From Stanieria sp. NIES-3757 (GTDB lineage Bacteria; Cyanobacteriota; Cyanobacteriia; Cyanobacteriales; Xenococcaceae): a stretch of DNA of 64,000 nt. The translations under genes and the position numbers were made by a program. Each line of letters opens with the position of its first letter. Positions within the stretch are counted from its first letter, which is position 1. Below, piece after piece: positions 33,254-41,800 of this stretch. The notes below the pieces were generated by a model. The model was not told the DNA's origin and made no database searches. It saw only the letters and a program-made list of their open reading frames with translations. The DNA lies in NCBI GenBank assembly GCA_002355455.1, contig AP017375.1:3410001-3474000 (forward strand), read 5' to 3'.

Positions 33254-33979
33254 ATGGTTTTTACTCCCTCAGAAAAGACCAGCAAATTAATCACAACTCC
33301 CGAGCAAACTAAACATTTTTTAAAAGCTAAATATCCTTATAAACATCATCATTATCGATTTGACGATTTCTTTTCCTTCGAGACGAAAACAGGAACAGTC
33401 GTTGATTGGAATGAAGCTCGGAATATTTTTGTAACAGAAGATTTTATTATTGGTTTGATCGAAGGATTAGAACAAGAAGTAGGCAGTGCTGCCTCCGTTG
33501 TCATGTATAACATCGGGAAAGAATGGGGCAAGCAAGATGCTACTTTCTTTCGTCAATGGTTTGTCACTGAGTACGAATACAAACCAGATCTCAGCGAAAA
33601 AAATCTTCAGTATGTCTTAGAAGCATGGTGGTGGCCCTTTGCTACTCAAGGCTGGGGAAATTGGGATGTCGACTTGAGCGAACAAAATAACGGATTTATG
33701 TTTATCAACATCTTCGATTCAGCCGTTGCTCGTACTTTAGGTAACGTAGGTAAACCTGTTTGTCATATCTATGCTGGATTATTAGCCGGATTTTTTAGTG
33801 ATTTAGTTCAAAAAGACTTAAATTGTATTGAAATTCAATGTTATGCCATGGGAGAAACCTATTGTAAGTTTCTTTTGGGTAAAAAAGACCGCATCGATGC
33901 TGCTACCTTCTGGCATAACGAAGGAGCTAGTGCTAAAGATATCGAAAAAAGATTGCATAACGGAGAATATCTCGCATGA
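33254..33979 (+). CDS. V4R-domain protein, Slr0144-like (PAP operon gene 1)
   Basis: A 241-residue protein with a 4-vinyl-reductase (V4R) small-molecule-binding domain at about 125-210, seen as HIYAGLLAGFFSDLV and CIEIQCYAMGETYCKFLLG. The conserved cysteines and glycine of the family are present. It begins the gene order that matches Synechocystis slr0144-slr0152. Deletion of that cluster impairs photosystem II assembly (the photosystem II assembly proficiency, or PAP, operon). A role in handling a pigment or cofactor during assembly is inferred. Its stop overlaps the next start (ATGA). Confidence 0.85.
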   Translation: MVFTPSEKTSKLITTPEQTKHFLKAKYPYKHHHYRFDDFFSFETKTGTVVDWNEARNIFVTEDFIIGLIEGLEQEVGSAASVVMYNIGKEWGKQDATFFRQWFVTEYEYKPDLSEKNLQYVLEAWWWPFATQGWGNWDVDLSEQNNGFMFINIFDSAVARTLGNVGKPVCHIYAGLLAGFFSDLVQKDLNCIEIQCYAMGETYCKFLLGKKDRIDAATFWHNEGASAKDIEKRLHNGEYLA

Positions 33980-34344
33980 GCGATCGCTGGAAAAGTCTGA
34001 GTCTCGAAGAATTTTTTAGCTATGCCAACTGGCAAGGTGTTGTTGGGCAACAAGATTCCTCTCCTTTAGGAGTTCAACCTAAGTCTTTTTCTTCTTGGCA
34101 AAGTTGGAAAGTAGAAGAATTTTTTAGCCATGCTAATTGGCAAGGTAGAGCATTAACTCATGAAACTAGTCAGAAAGCTAATGGGACTTTTGCTCTGACT
34201 TTACCTGTAGAGCAGTTTTTTCGTTACTTTGTTTGGGAAGGAAAACCTAAAATTGCTGCTTTTCCACTGCTAAAGTTAAACGAGAACGTTGCTTCAGTTT
34301 CTAACCCAACAATGAACATTTCTAATTTGACAGAATTATTTTAA
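33976..34344 (+). CDS. Slr0145-like small repeat protein (PAP operon gene 2)
   Basis: A 122-residue protein built from three copies of a short motif: LSLEEFFSYANWQG (about 10-23), WKVEEFFSHANWQG (about 43-56) and LPVEQFFRYFVWEG (about 76-89). The motif has invariant EEFF/EQFF and W-x-G positions. It overlaps the first gene by 4 bp. By position and length it corresponds to slr0145 of Synechocystis. Its biochemical role is unknown; the repeated aromatic motif suggests a peptide that binds several copies of a partner. Confidence 0.75.
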   Translation: MSDRWKSLSLEEFFSYANWQGVVGQQDSSPLGVQPKSFSSWQSWKVEEFFSHANWQGRALTHETSQKANGTFALTLPVEQFFRYFVWEGKPKIAAFPLLKLNENVASVSNPTMNISNLTELF

Positions 34345-34355
34345 AGGTTAATCTT

Positions 34356-34841
34356 ATGCATTCCGATCTTCAAGCTTTGTGGTATCAAGCAGAAGACCAC
34401 TACTTACAGCCACAAGAAATCAAAGCTTTCAAACATCATACTGATACTCTGGCTCAACGTTTAAAAACTTATAAATGTATACGCGATCAAGAAATTGATA
34501 TATTTCAGACTGTAGCTAATCAATTATTGAATGTTTTTCCCGACCAAGAAGAAAAAGTTTTAAAAAGAGCTTTACAACATTGGTTGTTAGTAATGCGGAA
34601 CTGTAGCATGGCAATGCTTTTAAATAATCCAGAATATTTCCAACATCGCTTACTAGAATGGCTTGCCCCTCAAATCAAGGTTCATCAGTTGGAAGAGATT
34701 GAAACCAAACTTTATGAATTTTTACAAATGAGTTTGCTGCAATTTCTATCTCAAGAACAGTTTGCTTTATTACAACCTTTTTTGCTTATAGCGCAAACAA
34801 CTCTGATCGCAGAGCCTACTCTAATCGAAATCGGGGGATAA
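34356..34841 (+). CDS. Slr0146-like protein, phycobilisome-protein-like (PAP operon gene 3)
   Basis: A 161-residue, almost entirely alpha-helical protein. Helix spacing and motifs such as YLQPQEIKAFKHHTDTLAQR and LKRALQHWLLVMRNCSMAML look like a distant relative of the phycobiliprotein (globin-like) fold. The usual chromophore-binding Cys in a CLRD motif is not conserved in place. It resembles the gene at 36142, so the operon contains two such paralogues. The assignment to slr0146 rests on gene order; the phycobiliprotein relation is inference. Confidence 0.65.
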   Translation: MHSDLQALWYQAEDHYLQPQEIKAFKHHTDTLAQRLKTYKCIRDQEIDIFQTVANQLLNVFPDQEEKVLKRALQHWLLVMRNCSMAMLLNNPEYFQHRLLEWLAPQIKVHQLEEIETKLYEFLQMSLLQFLSQEQFALLQPFLLIAQTTLIAEPTLIEIGG

Positions 34842-34932
34842 GTAAGTTTGTAATTAAATCGCACCCGCAACACCTCAAAGCCGATCAAATCATGGGGAAA
34901 TCTGAAAATAATTTTGCCGAGGTACTTAAAAG

Positions 34933-35610
34933 ATGATTACAATTGCCGATCTTATTCAAGATAGTTCTTTCAAGGGAAACTATTTTGCCCCGGATGCTTA
35001 TATTCAGGGTGACGTAGAATTTGGCTTACTTGAAAATCGTCAAGGAGCGCGTTTAATTGCTTTACCAGAAGTAATGTTGCAAGGGATTTACCAAGGCATA
35101 GAGCAAGAATTAGGACCAGCTACAGGGATAGTTTTATTTAATTGTGGTTCTTGGTGGGGTAAAAATTTTTATCGTCGTTTTGCTGAAGAAGTTAGCGAAT
35201 ATTATGGCAAACCTTTGGCTCAAATGGAAATGATTGAATTTTTACAATGCTTAAAGCAATGCTGGCAAACTCATGGCTGGGGAACAATCGATCTTGACAT
35301 GGACTATTATCAACAGGGATTTTTAATTGTTAAAGTTATTAATTCAGCTTTTGCTCAAATGAAGCTTTCTGGTAATCGACCGATTTGTTTTGTTGAAGCA
35401 GGTATTTTAAGTGCTTTTTTTAGTCAATTAACTGGACAAAATTTACACTGCATCCAAACTTCTTGCGAATCTTTGGGAGCAGAGTGTAATCATTTTATTT
35501 TAGGTTTAGCTAAACGGCTTAAGCCCGTAGAAGCTTGGATAGAAGAACAACAAGACCATAGCACCATTCTTACTCGTCTCTGTAATAACCAAGTTCCTAT
35601 TCAAGATTGA
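34933..35610 (+). CDS. V4R-domain protein, Slr0147-like (PAP operon gene 4)
   Basis: A 225-residue paralogue of the first operon gene. The shared layout includes GIEQELGPATGIVLFNCGSWWG (compare VGSAASVVMYNIGKEWG), the HGWGTIDLDMD segment, and a C-terminal V4R domain with FVEAGILSAFFSQLTG and CIQTSCESLGAECNHFILG. Two V4R proteins in one operon could form a heterodimer. The function is inferred only from the Synechocystis operon. Confidence 0.85.
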   Translation: MITIADLIQDSSFKGNYFAPDAYIQGDVEFGLLENRQGARLIALPEVMLQGIYQGIEQELGPATGIVLFNCGSWWGKNFYRRFAEEVSEYYGKPLAQMEMIEFLQCLKQCWQTHGWGTIDLDMDYYQQGFLIVKVINSAFAQMKLSGNRPICFVEAGILSAFFSQLTGQNLHCIQTSCESLGAECNHFILGLAKRLKPVEAWIEEQQDHSTILTRLCNNQVPIQD

Positions 35611-35632
35611 CGTAATTCGAGGCTAAATCATT

Positions 35633-36115
35633 GTGGCTAAAGTCATTAAACTCGACCCTATTGGGCAAGAAACTTCAGTTAAAACTAATGATAATCTTCT
35701 CTCAGGATTATTAAAAAACGAACTTAATGTTCTTCATGAATGTAACGGTCGTGGTATGTGTTCTACTTGCCACGTTTACATCAAAGAAGGAATGGACAGT
35801 CTTTCTCCAATCAATCGTCGCGAACAAAGAACTTTAGGAGCTATTACTACCTGTCAAGTTAATTCTCGTCTAGCCTGTCAAGCTAGGGTTTTAGGAGAGG
35901 GAGTAATAATCGAGTTACCTACGGGGATGTACGTCAGCCAATTCGATGATTTGGAAACTTTAATTGGTCGTCGAGCCGAGCAAAATATCTTACACCCTAT
36001 TTCAGGTAAAGTTTTGGTTGAACAAGGTAAGTTAATTACTCGTTCGATGATTACTCAATTACAGGATACCAAGGTGAAAGCCAGCGAATATCTTGCTAAT
36101 ACTCAAGAGGTTTAA
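35633..36115 (+). CDS. 2Fe-2S ferredoxin-like protein, Slr0148-like (PAP operon gene 5)
   Basis: A 160-residue protein with a GTG start. Its ferredoxin domain (about 1-100) has a plant/vertebrate-type 2Fe-2S ligand set: CNGRGMCSTC (residues about 37-46) and a distant Cys in RLACQARV. A C-terminal extension of ~55 residues (GRRAEQNILHPISGKVLVEQ) is not part of the ferredoxin fold. It would transfer electrons in the stroma-like cytoplasm. It corresponds to slr0148 by position. The second ferredoxin of the operon (36741) is a different subtype. Confidence 0.85.
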   Translation: MAKVIKLDPIGQETSVKTNDNLLSGLLKNELNVLHECNGRGMCSTCHVYIKEGMDSLSPINRREQRTLGAITTCQVNSRLACQARVLGEGVIIELPTGMYVSQFDDLETLIGRRAEQNILHPISGKVLVEQGKLITRSMITQLQDTKVKASEYLANTQEV

Positions 36116-36141
36116 GTAATTTACAATTTACAATCAAATTT

Positions 36142-36615
36142 ATGCTAACCAAACTAGCTCGTTTAAGTTTAGAAGTTGACGGTCGTTATGCAACGGATCG
36201 AGAATTACAGTTTCTTGAAGACTATTTGGAATCGGTAGACTTGCGCATCCGTACCTACGAAAAAATTCGGGAACACGAAGCAGAAATTCTTCCAGAAGTT
36301 GAAGCTCAAATGCAGGCTTTAAATCAAAATAATCAATTATTTGTAATGGGAGATTATGAAATAGAAATTTGTAGGCGCGATCGCAAAAATGCGGTGCGTT
36401 ACTCATCTGCTGCAATGTTAATGGATGACTTAGACCGCTTGCGTGAAGGCATACTAATCTGGGTTCAAACCATTGTCCGTGCGATTGGATGGAAACGATA
36501 TGTTCAGAATCACTATCCTGTCATTCAAGAAGTGATGAAACAATATCTGCTTCCCGAAGAAGCCGAGTTAATTATGTTAGCTTTGCAACTCGACCATACT
36601 ATTTTAGGTTCATAG
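36142..36615 (+). CDS. Slr0149-like protein, phycobiliprotein-like without chromophore cysteine (PAP operon gene 6)
   Basis: A 157-residue helical protein. RYATDRELQFLEDYLESVDLRIRTYEKI aligns in pattern with the N-terminal helices of allophycocyanin/phycocyanin subunits, with the D-R-Y and R-I landmarks. SAAMLMDDLDRLREGI occupies the place of the A-x-C-L-R-D chromophore motif, with Met where the bilin-binding Cys should be. It is thus probably a bilin-free relative. Its 3' end is duplicated just downstream at 36629-36698. It corresponds to slr0149 by gene order. Confidence 0.65.
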   Translation: MLTKLARLSLEVDGRYATDRELQFLEDYLESVDLRIRTYEKIREHEAEILPEVEAQMQALNQNNQLFVMGDYEIEICRRDRKNAVRYSSAAMLMDDLDRLREGILIWVQTIVRAIGWKRYVQNHYPVIQEVMKQYLLPEEAELIMLALQLDHTILGS

Positions 36616-36628
36616 TGCTTTTGTTAAA

Positions 36629-36698
36629 AATACTCTCCGAAGAAGCAGAATTAACTATGCCAGCCTTACAAATCGATCACAGCATTCTCAAGTTATAA
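36629..36698 (+). repeat. Diverged tandem copy of the 3' end of the preceding gene
   Basis: It reads ILSEEAELTMPALQIDHSIL in a frame after the stop. The real C-terminus, LLPEEAELIMLALQLDHTIL at 36549-36608, is nearly the same. It is therefore a partial tandem duplication of about 60-70 bp that leaves an untranslated second tail. Confidence 0.75.
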
Positions 36699-36740
36699 AT
36701 CAAGACTATTCATCTATTGAAGCTTAAGGATATTAAACCA

Positions 36741-37061
36741 ATGAATACGATCACTAAAACTTATACTATTACTTTAATTAACGAAACAAAAGGAATTAAT
36801 CAGACCATTCAAGTCAGTCCTGAAGAATACATTTTGGATGTCGCCGAAGCAGAAGGTATGACTTTACCCTATTCTTGTCGCAATGGCTCTTGTCTTGACT
36901 GTTTAGGCAAACTTGTTGAAGGTCAAGTTGAACAAACAGTTAAAGCCTTAGAGTTTTTAAGTCTTGAGGAGATAGAGGCTGGTTACATACTTACTTGTGC
37001 TGCTTGTCCTCGTTCCAATTGCACTATTTTTACCGATCAAGCTGAAGAATTATTTTCTTAA
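36741..37061 (+). CDS. 2Fe-2S ferredoxin, PetF-like, Slr0150-like (PAP operon gene 7)
   Basis: A 106-residue plant-type ferredoxin. Ligands are visible in YSCRNGSCLDCLG (the C-x4-C-x2-C set, about residues 44-54) and a fourth in ILTCAACPRSNC near residue 87. I chose the ATG at 36741 (MNTITKTYTI) over an upstream TTG at 36717, because ferredoxins begin close to this strand. The surface is acidic as expected for an electron carrier. It corresponds to slr0150 by position. Confidence 0.88.
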   Translation: MNTITKTYTITLINETKGINQTIQVSPEEYILDVAEAEGMTLPYSCRNGSCLDCLGKLVEGQVEQTVKALEFLSLEEIEAGYILTCAACPRSNCTIFTDQAEELFS

Positions 37062-37099
37062 AAGATTAATAAATTAATTTTTGTTATTGGGATAGTCTT

Positions 37100-37858
37100 A
37101 TGTCACAGCAAACTAATCAATCATCAGATTTACAAAATTATCATTGGCTAGATTTAGTCGAAATTATTTCTGTTATCGGTTCTGTTGGTGGCTCATTACT
37201 TGGCTTAGTTCTTCAGCAAACAGCTTTGAGTTCGATTCCTTTATCGATTTGTGTTGCTGTTAACTTGTGTAATCGCAATCGATTATTAAAAATCCAAAAT
37301 ACTCAACAAGCGATCGCTAGTCTAACGGCTCAGATTCAAGAAAACCACATTAATTTAGACCATGCTTTCAACCAAATAGCCACTGTTGAACAGTCAATCG
37401 CGAACCTTGATATTAGTACTCAGAAAATACAAGAACGAGATGAAAATATAGAACAACAATTACAACAACTTACTGAATTAGTTAAAAAATTAGAAAAAGT
37501 TCAGTTTTTAAATCAAACTGCTGTTGTTAGTAATTCGGCTGAATCTTTAAGAGAATTAGCAAGTCAGTGTCAAAGTTTAGGCGATTTTTCTAAAGCAATA
37601 GAATTATATACCGAAGTAATTAAGCATAATCGCAAAGATGCTAAAACTTACCAACAAAGAGGTATCCTCCGCTCTCAATTAAAAGATAAACAAAGAGCAA
37701 TTCAAGATTTTCGGATGGCAGCTAAACTATATTTTGAGCGAGGAGATTTAGAAAATTACCAACACGCTAAAGACTTGAGTAACAAACTTTATGACCTTGA
37801 TGATTCTACTCAAGATATAGCTAGTGAACCAGTAGTTTTAGGAAATTCATTTTCTTGA
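37100..37858 (+). CDS. TPR protein with N-terminal membrane hairpin, Slr0151-like (PAP operon gene 8)
   Basis: A 252-residue protein. Two hydrophobic stretches at about 20-50 (IISVIGSVGGSLLGLVL and SSIPLSICVAVNL) probably anchor it. A coiled coil follows at about 65-135. The C-terminal third carries about two tetratricopeptide repeats (LASQCQSLGDFSKAIELYTE and YQQRGILRSQLKDKQRAIQD). Slr0151 of Synechocystis is implicated in photosystem II repair. Assignment rests on domain layout and operon order. Confidence 0.8.
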   Translation: MSQQTNQSSDLQNYHWLDLVEIISVIGSVGGSLLGLVLQQTALSSIPLSICVAVNLCNRNRLLKIQNTQQAIASLTAQIQENHINLDHAFNQIATVEQSIANLDISTQKIQERDENIEQQLQQLTELVKKLEKVQFLNQTAVVSNSAESLRELASQCQSLGDFSKAIELYTEVIKHNRKDAKTYQQRGILRSQLKDKQRAIQDFRMAAKLYFERGDLENYQHAKDLSNKLYDLDDSTQDIASEPVVLGNSFS

Positions 37859-37920
37859 GTTATAGACATAACCAAGTTGTACTGATGAAAAAGATCGTAA
37901 ATTTTATTAATTAAGCTTTT

Positions 37921-38727
37921 GTGGAAAATCGGCATTTCCATTACGAAATTCTTAGACAAATTGGTCAAGGTCAATTTAGTAAAGTTTTTTGTGCTATTAA
38001 TCGTCAAACTGGTCAATTAGTTGCTCTCAAAGAACTGAATTGTCAGAATTTTTCTACCAAGTTGTTTTTACGCGAACTCAACTTTTTAGTTAGTTTGCAT
38101 CATCCTAATATAGTTACTTTTCAAGGTTTAGAATATATTTCTAATAACCGATATTTAGTAATGGATTATTGTGAAGGGGGGACTTTAAGAGATTTAATTG
38201 AATATCAAGTAAGTATCAGCACACTTGATATTCTTAAGTTTATTAATGATATTTTATTAGGTTTGGAATACGCTCATAGTCGAGAGGTGGTTCACTGCGA
38301 CCTGAAACCAGAAAATGTTTTGCTTGAACCCCAAGGAAATAGTTGGATTGCAAGAATTTCTGATTTTGGTATAGCTCGTTTATTGCAAGAAGCTGGTGTT
38401 TCAATTGTAGGTCTAGGTGCAACAGGTTCTCCTGCCTACATGGCTCCCGAAAGATTTTACGGTCGTTATTCTGTTGCTTCCGACCTCTACGCTGTTGGGA
38501 TTATCCTTTATGAACTGTTGCTCGGAACTAGACCTTTTGATGGAGTACCGGGAGATTTAATCAAAGCTCATCTCAATCAAACAATTACAATTCCTGATTC
38601 TGTTCCATTTATTTTACACTCAACTATAATTAAGGCCCTCCAAAAATTACCTCAAAGACGATTTACTTCAGCTGCGGAAATGCGCAAATCTATTCAACTA
38701 GCGAGAGAAATTTTATTTCATCTGTAG
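37921..38727 (+). CDS. spkG: Serine/threonine protein kinase, SpkG (Slr0152)-like (PAP operon gene 9)
   Basis: A 268-residue eukaryotic-type kinase that is almost only catalytic domain. The glycine loop is IGQGQFSKVF (about 13-22), followed by the lysine in VALKELN. The catalytic loop reads HCDLKPENVL, with Cys instead of the usual Arg of HRD. DFGIARL and a SPAYMAPE activation-loop end follow. It starts with GTG. As the last gene of the operon it corresponds to slr0152/spkG. The kinase probably responds to conditions that affect photosystem II assembly; the substrate is unknown. Confidence 0.85.
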   Translation: MENRHFHYEILRQIGQGQFSKVFCAINRQTGQLVALKELNCQNFSTKLFLRELNFLVSLHHPNIVTFQGLEYISNNRYLVMDYCEGGTLRDLIEYQVSISTLDILKFINDILLGLEYAHSREVVHCDLKPENVLLEPQGNSWIARISDFGIARLLQEAGVSIVGLGATGSPAYMAPERFYGRYSVASDLYAVGIILYELLLGTRPFDGVPGDLIKAHLNQTITIPDSVPFILHSTIIKALQKLPQRRFTSAAEMRKSIQLAREILFHL

Positions 38728-38841
38728 TTAGAGTTTAATGAAAAACTGAGATTGAACATTTGATGATTGAGCTTACTATTAGCCTTTAACTTTTAGTTTG
38801 TAATTTTTTGATTGGTATTTATAATTTTTAACATAATAAAA

Positions 38842-38867
38842 CCTCAGCTATTTACTAATAACTGAGG
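38842..38867 (-). terminator. Terminator between convergent genes
   Basis: CCTCAG (38842-38847) pairs with CTGAGG (38862-38867), with further TATT/AATA pairing inside. On the minus strand TTTTATTA follows the stem, so it best serves the 1,044-residue protein gene. It may also stop the PAP operon. Confidence 0.6.
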
Positions 38868-38886
38868 AATAAACATAAAGGATAAA

Positions 38887-41800
38887 TTAATCAATTACGC
38901 CTAGCGCGCCGGCACCTGCTGAAGCTATAGCAGAAATTAAGGCAGTGAAAAATAACCACCAAGAAGCTGTTGCTGCTGCTTTACGAGTTTCTTCGGCTTG
39001 TTTTTGGACTTCAACTTTAGCTGCTTCTAAACGGAGTTGAGCTTCAGTTTGAATCCGTTCGGCTCGTTGTAAAATACGATCGCGTGTTCTTTCTACTTGA
39101 AATACTAATCTTTCGGCATCGGCTTGGGAAATATCATCGCGAGAACTTAAAACGGCAATTAAGGTATCTCGATCTACTTGGGAAAAACGATGTTTCAAGG
39201 CTTCAAAACCAGCTTGGGGGTCGTGAAAAAGAGTTTGTAAGTCGTGTTTGATGCCTTCGTAACCAAGTTCGGGTCGTTCTAAGCTATCGAGATAGGTGCG
39301 AATTTTTGCCAAGATACGGTCAATAATTGACTGAACTTGGTTTTGAATTGTTTGTAGTTGTGCCAAAACGCGATCACGTACTGATAAGATTTGGTCAATA
39401 ATGCGATTAACATCTTCCTGGCTAATATCATTGCGTTGGGACAAGAGTGCAACTAAAGTATCACGGTCAAACTGAGCTAATCTATGTTGCAAGCTTTCTG
39501 CACCAGCGCGAGGATCGTTAAGTAGTAATTCAATATCGCGTTTAATTCCTTCGGGATTGAGTTCTTCTTTATCGGTAGAACGCAGATAATTAGCGATCGC
39601 GCTTTGGAAGTCTTGGACTTGAGCTTGAGTGCGTATGGCTAAACGGCGTGGTGCTTTGGCAAGAGTCCGTAGGGTAAACTGGACTTCATCAATAGCTCGG
39701 TTGATTTCTGCTTCATTGAGGTCTTGTCGTTGGGCTAGTAACTGAACCAAAGTATCTCGATCCATCGCAGCCAAACGTTGACGAATGGCTTTGGCTCCCA
39801 GTTGGGGATTATCTAACAGCAGAGTGAGATCCTGTTGAATGCCTTCGGGATTGAGTTCTGCCTTACCTGTATTACGAAGATAATTCGCGATCGCACTTGT
39901 GGCTGCTTCATACTGTTGTTGGGCTTGAGCAGTCAGTTTTTGAGGTGTAGTTTGAATTCGGAACCAAAGACTTTCGACAGAATCAATAATGTCTTCAAGC
40001 TGTTCTTGATTTAGGTCTTGACGCTGAGATAGGAGCTGAACTAGGGTATCACGGTCGAATTGGGCTAGCCTAGTTTTAAGAGCGTTGGCTCCTGCTTGGG
40101 GGTCGTCGACTAATAATTTTAATTCTGCTTCAATGGCTTGAGGATTGAGTTCGCTTTTTCCTGTATTCCTTAAATAGGATTGAACTTTGAGCCACTGTTG
40201 TTCGGCTAAACTCCTTGCTTGAGTGAAGTTAGTTTGTGACTCTTGTAAAACGCGATCGCGAGTTAGTTCTAGTTCTTGAATAATTTTTACTCTGTCTATA
40301 TAGTCTAAATCTCCTCTTGATTCGAGCATTCGTTCAAAGGTAGGACGATCTAATTGTCTCAGACGACTTTCTAACTGTTCATAATTAGCATCAAAGTCTT
40401 CCAGGATTGGTTTAACGTTGAGTTGGATATTTTCTGGGGTTAAAGCTTCTTTAGGAGTAGTAACAAGATAAGATTCTGTTTCTGTTAAAAGAGTCAGAAT
40501 TTTTTCTCGCTCAGAAGCTGCCTCTGCTGTGGAAATGACTTCTAAACGAATGGCTTCGAGCAAGTTAGCAGTAGATTGGATCTGTGTCCGAGTATAAAGT
40601 CCTTTTTGCTTCAGTAATTCTACAAAATTAGTACGATTAATTGTTCGTAATTCGGCAGCAACCAGTTCGGGATCTGCATTAGGATCATAGATTAAGTCCC
40701 GAAATTCGACATCGAGATTTTTGGGTTTCAATTGCCAAGGATAAGCATTGAGAAGATAATTTTCGATATCGCTACGGATCGTGTTGCGGGGTTCCGATTG
40801 TTTGACTCCAATTTGAGTAGTTATCTTATCTGTTTGTTCACCCAGATGCCCCTGAAGATTTTGTAATTGTTTGACAATTTTTTCGACATCAAAGTCAGAT
40901 AGGTCGGTACGTCCCATGATCAACCCAATCAAACTGTTGAGTCCTAGAGTTGTAGCTTGAGTAATAGGGCTATTAGCTGGTTGATTTGCGGGTTTTTGTC
41001 GCATTTCGTTGCTCAAAGCATCTATTTTGCTACCGAGATCGCTACCAAGCAACTGTTCTTTAGTTGCTGATTTAAGATAGTCAGCAATATCTGCTAAAGA
41101 ATTGCTCATCTTTGCTGTAGCTGACTTATTAGTCGTTTCTCGCCAAACAGATTCTAATTTAGCAGCAATGCGTTCTACATCTCTTTTTGATAGATTACTG
41201 CGATCGCTAATTAACTGAGCAAAAGTATTGCGATCGATATTGCGGAGGCTTTCACTATGAACAACTTCTTGTAAATCTTCTTCTTTAAGCAGTCGCTCAA
41301 AATCAGCAGAAATTTTTTCTAAATCTAATTCTGGTGTTTTAATTGATTGAAGCCATTCTTCAACATTTTCTCGCATGGTTACGGGGTCTATTCCAGCACC
41401 TAACTCTCGTTTAACTGCTGCTACTGCTGCTTCGGCGGTATTAACTATTTGTTGATTAGCTGCTTTAGCACCCAAGGCTGCTGTGGCTGTGCCAAAAATT
41501 GCCTGTAACCCAGAAGTTGCCGTGCTAAAAATCGAACCAAGTAAAGAACCAACTGCTGTAGAACTAAGCCACATCATAGCCGAAAAAAAAGTTGCCCAAA
41601 TTACTAAGCCGATAATTGCTCCTGACGCTGGCGAGACAAACAAACTTAGTCTGACGGCTAAAAGACAAGCGAAAAACAGCGCGAGGGTGACACTGATTAG
41701 GGTACCTAAGCCTAAAGTAAGACCTACCTTACGAATAGTACTACCCAAACTGGCTGACTCTTTTTCTTCGTGGCGAGAGGAAGAAGAAGATTTTCCTAGC

